From Candidatus Acidulodesulfobacterium acidiphilum (lineage in GTDB: Bacteria > SZUA-79 > Acidulodesulfobacterales > Acidulodesulfobacteraceae): 5,463 bases of DNA. Of this stretch, positions 4,406 to 5,463 are shown in pieces; the first letter of the stretch is position 1; each line of letters opens with the position of its first letter. The position numbers and the translations under genes were made by a program. The DNA lies in assembly GCA_008534395.1 (NCBI GenBank), contig SHMQ01000059.1, positions 1 through 5,463 of the forward strand, given 5' to 3'. The notes beneath the pieces were generated by a model, which was not told where the DNA came from, ran no database searches, and saw only the letters and a list, made by a program, of their open reading frames with translations.

Positions 4406-5463
4406 ATGTCTGAAGAACAAAAAAGGCTTTTAGAGCAATCCCTTTGGGCTATAGCGGATTTACTAAGGGGCAGAATGAATGCCGACGAGTATAAAAACTA
4501 CGTATTGGGATTTATATTCTTAAAATATCTTTCCGAAAGGCAGGAAATTTATGCGGACGAACTGCTTAAGCGGGATAAAATAAAATATACAGACCTTATA
4601 GATGAAACCCCCGAAAACGATGAAATAGTTAATTTAATTAAACAGCAGAGTATTGAAAATAAAGGCTTTTTCTTAAAGCCCAATCAACTTTTTTCATACA
4701 TAGTCAGAAAAGGCAATAAAGAATTCGGAAGCGATAATTTTATTATAGAAGATTTAAAAAATATTTTAAATTCTATAGAACAGAATACCGTAGGGCATGA
4801 AAGCGAAGAAGACTTTATAGGATTGTTTGAAGACGTCGATTTAAGTTCCGCAAAACTCGGTAAAACCGAAAAAGAGAAGAACGATACCGTCATCGAGATA
4901 CTATCAAGACTTAACAGGATAGATTTTAACTTGACGGATGCCAAAAGCGATGTTTTAGGCGACGCTTATGAATATTTAATAGGGCAGTTTGCCGCAGGCG
5001 CCGGCAAAAAAGGCGGAGAGTTTTATACTCCTTCTCAGGTTTCCAGAATACTGTCCCAAATTGTAACAGCCGGTAAAGATAAAATAAAATCCGTTTACGA
5101 CCCTACCTGCGGTTCAGGTTCTTTGTTAATCCGCGTTAAAGATTATGCCGACGTTTCAGAAATATACGGACAGGAACTTAACAGAACTACATACAACCTT
5201 GCCAGAATGAACATGCTTTTGCACGGCATTAATTATACAAAATTTCATATAAGGCAGGGCGATACGTTAACAGACGACTATTTCCCGGATTTGAAAGCCG
5301 AAGCCGTTGTTGCCAATCCGCCTTTTAGCGCAAAGTGGAAGGGGGACTCCAATCCGCTGTTTAAGACTGACGAAAGGTTTAGTAAATACGGAAGCTTAGC
5401 TCCTAAAGACAAAGCCGATTATGCTTTTGCTACGCATATGATTCATCACTTAGCCGATAACGG
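4406..5463 (+). CDS. hsdM: Type I restriction-modification methyltransferase subunit HsdM (partial, C-terminus off the right edge)
   Basis: The frame is open from ATG 4406 to the edge: 352 residues of a protein usually about 500 long. An AGGAG (4397-4401) sits 4 nt before the ATG. HsdM is the N6-adenine methyltransferase that, with HsdS, methylates the recognition site and, with HsdR, forms the restriction complex. The N-terminal HsdM_N helical domain starts with LWAIADLLRG (13-22) and DEYKNYVLGFIFLKYLS (27-43). The methylase domain follows: LGDAYEYLIGQFA, then GGEFYTP (203-209), the AdoMet motif DPTCGSGS (232-239), GQEL (255-258) and the catalytic motif IV NPPF (304-307). All key motifs are intact, with no frameshift, unlike its neighbours to the left. 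It probably begins an hsdM-hsdS-hsdR operon continuing rightward. Placement next to an integrase relic and a tRNA suggests acquisition on a genomic island. Confidence 0.96.
   Translation, partial: MSEEQKRLLEQSLWAIADLLRGRMNADEYKNYVLGFIFLKYLSERQEIYADELLKRDKIKYTDLIDETPENDEIVNLIKQQSIENKGFFLKPNQLFSYIVRKGNKEFGSDNFIIEDLKNILNSIEQNTVGHESEEDFIGLFEDVDLSSAKLGKTEKEKNDTVIEILSRLNRIDFNLTDAKSDVLGDAYEYLIGQFAAGAGKKGGEFYTPSQVSRILSQIVTAGKDKIKSVYDPTCGSGSLLIRVKDYADVSEIYGQELNRTTYNLARMNMLLHGINYTKFHIRQGDTLTDDYFPDLKAEAVVANPPFSAKWKGDSNPLFKTDERFSKYGSLAPKDKADYAFATHMIHHLADN

Noticed and set aside
4684-4944. 86-residue minus-strand open frame within hsdM
   Set aside because: It is a shadow of the hsdM coding frame, Ser/Leu-rich as expected of the reverse complement of Lys/Glu-rich sequence.
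1-5463. CRISPR array, insertion-sequence ends or rRNA
   Set aside because: No regularly spaced repeats, transposase motifs or rRNA signatures were seen on either strand.

Overview
The window comes from an AT-rich bacterial chromosome. Most intergenic DNA is close to 75-80% A+T, while the genes keep modest GC and mostly carry Shine-Dalgarno-like sites. I cannot assign a species. A globin-coupled HD-GYP protein, a salvage-type thiM, a CCA-encoded tRNA-Gly and a type I restriction system fit a free-living Gram-negative-type bacterium, but that is inference.

Layout. Positions 1-980 (minus strand, running off the left edge) hold a c-di-GMP phosphodiesterase with an N-terminal protoglobin-type sensor, with a good sigma70-like promoter about 140 bp upstream. 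Positions 1193-1472 (minus) hold a small unrecognised gene that reads as one protein only across a frameshift. Positions 1562-1776 (plus) look like a self-contained small-RNA unit: two 13-bp direct repeats, a near-consensus promoter, and a GC-paired three-way-junction hairpin ending in a U tract. Positions 1839-2651 (minus) are an intact thiM. Positions 2652-3073 contain no gene. Positions 3074-3149 (plus) are tRNA-Gly(CCC).

To the right of the tRNA the content becomes accessory and partly decayed. A hicBA toxin-antitoxin pair on the minus strand is doubly damaged: hicA has one extra base in a G5 run, and hicB has lost its first residues at an abrupt GC-rich junction. Next to it, also on the minus strand, is the relic of a tyrosine-recombinase integrase with a frameshift, an internal TGA and both ends missing. 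From 4406 (plus, running off the right edge) an apparently intact hsdM starts, the methyltransferase subunit of a type I restriction-modification system, so hsdS and hsdR are expected beyond the edge.

How it fits together. The left half is ordinary chromosome (signalling and thiamine salvage) plus one candidate new small RNA. The right half looks like an old integrative element or defence island beside a tRNA-Gly gene, where the integrase and toxin-antitoxin module have decayed while the restriction system still reads as functional. The most original item is the candidate small RNA at about 1626-1776. The best-supported evolutionary story is the joint inactivation of hicA and hicB beside the integrase relic.
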